NCBI GenBank assembly: GCA_013822765.1
Contig: PNKY01000010.1
Location: 147,925-211,924 of the forward strand
DNA: 64,000 nucleotides
DNA from: Rhodospirillum sp.
Lineage (GTDB): Bacteria; Pseudomonadota; Alphaproteobacteria; Dongiales; Dongiaceae
Reading direction: 5' to 3'
The translations under genes were made by a program, and so were the position numbers. A model generated the notes under the pieces. That model searched no databases, was not told the origin of the DNA, and was given only the letters and a program-made list of their open reading frames with translations. Shown here one piece after another: positions 61,217-64,000 of this stretch; position 1 is the stretch's first letter; the number at the start of each line of letters is the position of its first letter.

Positions 61217-62155
61217 GTGGATCGAGACGACAGCGACAACGGGTCGCCGAAGGAGCTCAGCTCTTTCGACGTCGCTAAGATGACCGAAGCGGAGGTCGCC
61301 GCCGAGATTGCGCAGCGCATGACCCGCTGGCGGCGCGCCAGGAACCGCGCCGATCGCGCGGAGGGCATGCCGCCCGCGGATCGGCCTGCCGCTCCCCAGA
61401 CGCTCGCCGGTCAGCCCGGCGCTGTCGTGACGCCCGCGGCCCCTGCGATTGCGGGACCAGCGGTCGGCGCGCTGTCCGACCACGCCGCCGCGCGCATGGA
61501 GCGGGCGCTGCGACTTGCTGCGCGCAAGACCGCGCGCCGCCTGCCCATCATCGATGCGTCGGCGGAGAGTTCCGCCATCGAGGTCGCCGCGCAGCCGGAG
61601 CCGGAAAACCGCGCCGACCAAGCGGGCGGGCATCCGCACGCGATCGCGCGGTCGGATCGGCGGGCGCCGATCCGCTGGGTGTTGATCTCGGCCGCGGTCG
61701 TGGCTGCGGGCGTGCTCGCCGTCGCGATCTTTCTGCCGCTCGCTCAGGCGCCTCCGCCTCAGGTCGCGTCCCGGGCCGAAGTGCCGCCAGCCGACGCCGG
61801 CGCTTCGGCCTTGCGCGCTCCGGCTCCCGAAGCGCGCGCGCCGCAACAGGCACCGCCAGCCACCGCCCCTCTCCCAACGCCGCTCGCGGCGCTCCTGCCG
61901 GCACGAACGAAGCCTGCATCGAAACTCCCGACCCTGGCCGCACGGCTGAAGCCCGATGGGACTGCCGCGGCCAAGCCCAGCCCGTCGCCAGTTGTGCAGC
62001 CTGAAAGCGTGCCGCTCCCCAGCGCTCCGCAGGCTCCGCCGCCACGCGCCGAGCCGCAACACAAACCGGCGCCGCCGACCGCCCATGAAATCGGCAAGGA
62101 CGACGACCTCAACGACCTGTTCGAGATGATGTTCAGCGACGGCGTGGCCCAGTGA
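61217..62155 (+). CDS. Single-span membrane protein, shorter paralogue of the 863-residue protein
   Basis: A 312-residue protein with an N-terminal helical motif FDVAKMTEAEVAAEIAQRMT that aligns with FDIARRSGPEVAVEIAKRMA of the gene at 50388. A polar Pro/Ala-rich stretch follows, then one transmembrane helix near residues 155-175 (LISAAVVAAGVLAVAIFLPL), a Pro/Ala-rich outer segment and a closing helix DDDLNDLFEMMFSDGVAQ, comparable with DQMFETLIDTLSKG. It lacks the GRK-x-PTFD repeats. It lies inside the segment flanked by the duplicated GST fragments. Function unknown. Confidence 0.78.
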   Translation: MDRDDSDNGSPKELSSFDVAKMTEAEVAAEIAQRMTRWRRARNRADRAEGMPPADRPAAPQTLAGQPGAVVTPAAPAIAGPAVGALSDHAAARMERALRLAARKTARRLPIIDASAESSAIEVAAQPEPENRADQAGGHPHAIARSDRRAPIRWVLISAAVVAAGVLAVAIFLPLAQAPPPQVASRAEVPPADAGASALRAPAPEARAPQQAPPATAPLPTPLAALLPARTKPASKLPTLAARLKPDGTAAAKPSPSPVVQPESVPLPSAPQAPPPRAEPQHKPAPPTAHEIGKDDDLNDLFEMMFSDGVAQ

Positions 62156-62201
62156 CTCCCGCGTCGACGGAGACGGCGCGCGCCAGCGCCGCTTTTTGCG
62201 C

Positions 62202-63113
62202 CTACCGGTTGGTTCGGGAGAATTCGCGGCGCGCGTGCTGGGCCAGCTCCGCCGCGAAGCGTTCCGCGTACGGCGGCAGGAAGTGCCGCGGGTTCCAGTG
62301 GACCACGACCGGCATCTCCACCGGCTTGCCGCCCTGCACCAGCTTGCGCACCGTGAAGCCGTCGCGCGGGAGCGAGACGGTCCCCGGCACGACCGCCAGG
62401 CCGCAGCCCGCTTTCACCAGCGCGAGCAGGGTATCGGGCGCATTGCTTTCCAGGAAGACGCTGGTACGGATGCGGGCCACGCGGCATGCCGCGTCGAACA
62501 GCGTGCGCGAACCAAAGCCGCTGTGGAGCAGCAGCAGCGGCACGTCCTCGAGCTCGCTGACCTCGATCGTGCCCCTGGCCGTCCGGCCACGCGCGCGCTG
62601 CTGCCCGTCGCCGATGACGAGCATCGGCACCGCGCCCGCCGGCACGCAGGCCGCGCCGAACTCCGGCTGGTAGCCGGTGAAGGCAAGGTGCAGGTCGCCG
62701 CGGCGCAGCGCCTCGACCAGGGCGTTTGCGTCGCCTTCCGTCAGGCGCAGCTCGACCGCCGGCATGATGCGGCGGCATCGCTCTATGATCGCGGGGAACA
62801 GCCGCTGCAGCGTTTGCGGCGTGGCGCCGACGCGCAGCACGCCGGCTTTGCCGCCGCCGATCGCGCGCGCCCGTTCGCGGAACGCGCCGGCCTGGTCCAG
62901 CACCCGCCTGCCATAGGCCAGCAGATCTTCGCCCGCGCCGGTCAGGCGGACATTGCGGCCGGTGCGCTCCAGCAGCGCGACCTTCAGCTCCGCTTCCAGG
63001 TCGTGGATCTGCCGCGACAAGGCGGGCTGCGACAGGCGCAGCGTGGCCGCGGCCTTCGAGATGTTCTCGGTCTCCGCCACCGCAACGAAATAGCGCAAGT
63101 GTCGCAGCTCCAT
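62202..63113 (-). CDS. LysR-family transcriptional regulator
   Basis: A 303-residue LysR-type regulator. The N-terminal winged helix is MELRHLRYFVAVAETENISK with the recognition helix RLSQPALSRQIHDLEAEL, and a two-lobed effector-binding domain follows. The wording of the helix is of the CbbR/CynR/BenM-like branch. It is divergent from a cupin gene (133 bases between starts), its most likely target. ATG 63113 gives the standard N-terminus; eight further upstream codons are open. The effector is unknown. Confidence 0.92.
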   Translation of the reverse strand: MELRHLRYFVAVAETENISKAAATLRLSQPALSRQIHDLEAELKVALLERTGRNVRLTGAGEDLLAYGRRVLDQAGAFRERARAIGGGKAGVLRVGATPQTLQRLFPAIIERCRRIMPAVELRLTEGDANALVEALRRGDLHLAFTGYQPEFGAACVPAGAVPMLVIGDGQQRARGRTARGTIEVSELEDVPLLLLHSGFGSRTLFDAACRVARIRTSVFLESNAPDTLLALVKAGCGLAVVPGTVSLPRDGFTVRKLVQGGKPVEMPVVVHWNPRHFLPPYAERFAAELAQHARREFSRTNR

Positions 63114-63246
63114 CCGCCGACTATACCTGACAGGCATGGAAAACGGTAGGAATTATGCATTGGACGCAAGCCAGCTGTTGGCCGTAGCCTCACTCTGCTT
63201 TCGTTTTTCCGCCGCCGGTCAGCGGCAGGCTGCAGGGAGAGACGAC

Positions 63247-63825
63247 ATGCTTGCGATGACCAGATCCGCCTTCGACCTCGACCGCTTCATCGCAGATTGC
63301 CGCGACGCCTTGGCTGAGGACCCGCCGCAAAAAGCAGTGCGCGAAATCCTGGCGCGCGCGCTGTCCGCTCCGGCGCTGGTGCGGGATGCGCTGGGCGAAC
63401 CCAGTCGCGCGCAGGTTCAGAGGCTCTACGTCGCCCCCGACCTTGCCATCCTCAACGCGGTCTGGGCGCCGGGCATGACCATCATGCCGCACAATCATAA
63501 TATGTGGGCCATCATCGGCATCTATGACGGGCGCGAGGACAACATCTTCTGGCGCCGGATCAAGGACGATGCGGGCGGCAGGGTCGAAGCCGCCGGCGCG
63601 CAGGCGCTCTCGACCGGCGAATGCGCGACCCTCGGTCCCGACATCATCCATTCCGTGACCAACCCGGTCGCGCGCTTCAGCGGCGCGCTCCACGCCTATG
63701 GCGGCGATTTCTTCAACGCCCCGCGCAGCGAATGGGACCCGGAAACGCTGCTGGAAAAGCCGTACAGCGTCGAAAAGACCCTGCGCATGTTCGAGGACGC
63801 GAACAAGCGCGTGGCGGGCGCGTAG
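63247..63825 (+). CDS. Cupin-fold metal-dependent protein (cysteine-dioxygenase-like)
   Basis: A 192-residue protein with a cupin core. Motif 1, MTIMPHNHNMWAIIGIYDGR, gives His-x-His, and motif 2, CATLGPDIIHSVTNP, gives a third His, the typical Fe(II) facial set. Homologous proteins are described as metal-dependent enzymes of the double-stranded beta-helix superfamily. Thiol dioxygenase activity is possible but no substrate is known. ATG 63247 lies behind GGGAGAGACGAC; the open frame extends 37 codons upstream without support. It is divergent from a LysR gene, which probably regulates it. Confidence 0.85.
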   Translation: MLAMTRSAFDLDRFIADCRDALAEDPPQKAVREILARALSAPALVRDALGEPSRAQVQRLYVAPDLAILNAVWAPGMTIMPHNHNMWAIIGIYDGREDNIFWRRIKDDAGGRVEAAGAQALSTGECATLGPDIIHSVTNPVARFSGALHAYGGDFFNAPRSEWDPETLLEKPYSVEKTLRMFEDANKRVAGA

Positions 63826-63860
63826 CCGCCGCCGCTAGCTCGGCCGCGCCTCGTTGAATG

Positions 63861-64000
63861 CTATTGAGGCTGCGCCTCGGGCCCATAGGGGACGACCGGA
63901 TAGCCCGGCCCGATGATGCCGGCGACTCGGTCGGCCCAGCGCGCGATGCCGGGAAAGCCCGCCAGCGGAAATCCGCAATCGGCGCTGAGGTGCGCATAGG
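63861..64000 (-). CDS. Glutathione S-transferase, C-terminal part (cut by window edge)
   Basis: Minus-strand codons from the window end to the TAG at 63861-63863 read YAHLSADCGFPLAGFPGIAR and WADRVAGIIGPGYPVVPYGP, ending PEAQPQ. This is the last 46 or so residues of a GST C-terminal helical domain, in an uninterrupted frame. The gene continues to the right of the window. The same stretch, with two bases lost and scattered changes, appears at 60759-60897. Confidence 0.85.
   Translation of the reverse strand, partial: YAHLSADCGFPLAGFPGIARWADRVAGIIGPGYPVVPYGPEAQPQ

Noticed and set aside
60314..62086. A 590-codon minus-strand open frame covering two secreted-protein regions and the membrane paralogue.
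   Set aside because: Its translation is Arg-rich and of no recognisable family. The plus-strand genes it overlaps have signal peptides, ribosome sites and a paralogue.

Overview
The window is high-GC, densely coded DNA with the gene content of an alphaproteobacterium. Indicators are the TauE/SafE-TIGR02186-UspA cluster, bactofilin, a DUF2333 protein, a GcvA-type LysR regulator beside paired DUF1127 genes, candidate EcfG-type promoters (GGAAC-N17-TGTT) and GC-rich palindromic intergenic repeats. The order cannot be fixed from the sequence alone. No rRNA, tRNA, CRISPR array, prophage or intact insertion sequence was seen. The window looks chromosomal and opens and closes inside genes.

Layout. 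1-8 kb: a cut serine hydrolase, then a minus-strand housekeeping run (SelW-like Rdx protein, AmpG-like permease, homocysteine S-methyltransferase, TypA/BipA GTPase, adenosine kinase). 7-16 kb: envelope genes (EI24-like membrane protein, bactofilin, lipoprotein), a Tat-exported multicopper oxidase, the TauE-TIGR02186-UspA operon, a DUF2333 protein and trpS. 16-26 kb: Bax-inhibitor-like protein, GST plus DUF924, two related secreted proteins behind a LysR regulator, two DUF1127 proteins, a 2OG-Fe(II) oxygenase, DinB, LysE exporter, proline dehydrogenase, DUF5680 protein and infC. 26-30 kb: an extremely acidic Gly/Asp/Glu/His-rich exported protein, divergent from a Gly/Ser-rich exported protein that is translationally coupled to a PhoP/PhoQ-like two-component system. 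30-36 kb: HU, then a three-gene Fe(III)-type ABC importer and an inositol monophosphatase family protein.

36-50 kb reads like a stress and envelope-maintenance island: topoisomerase IB, an EEP phosphatase beside a PLD-VTT fusion, a DUF4142 lipoprotein, a stand-alone LigD-type polymerase with two tiny basic proteins, a PAQR/hemolysin III protein, DUF427, an ABC exporter, a six-repeat peptidoglycan-binding protein and a cardiolipin synthase. Two copies of a small lipoprotein cassette lie here.

50-64 kb is rich in paralogues of unknown function: two single-span membrane proteins sharing terminal motifs, three periplasmic proteins with Cys-bearing ends around low-complexity linkers, and a tandem lipoprotein pair. 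They are interspersed with an acetolactate-synthase-like enzyme, a heme-binding-type class III cyclase, a LysR regulator and a cupin. A GST gene runs off the right edge; a decayed copy of its 3' part lies 3.1 kb to the left in the same orientation.

The most promising undescribed material is (i) the acidic-protein/two-component locus with an inverted repeat between its divergent genes, (ii) the duplicated small-lipoprotein cassette, and (iii) the three-member Cys-ended periplasmic family.
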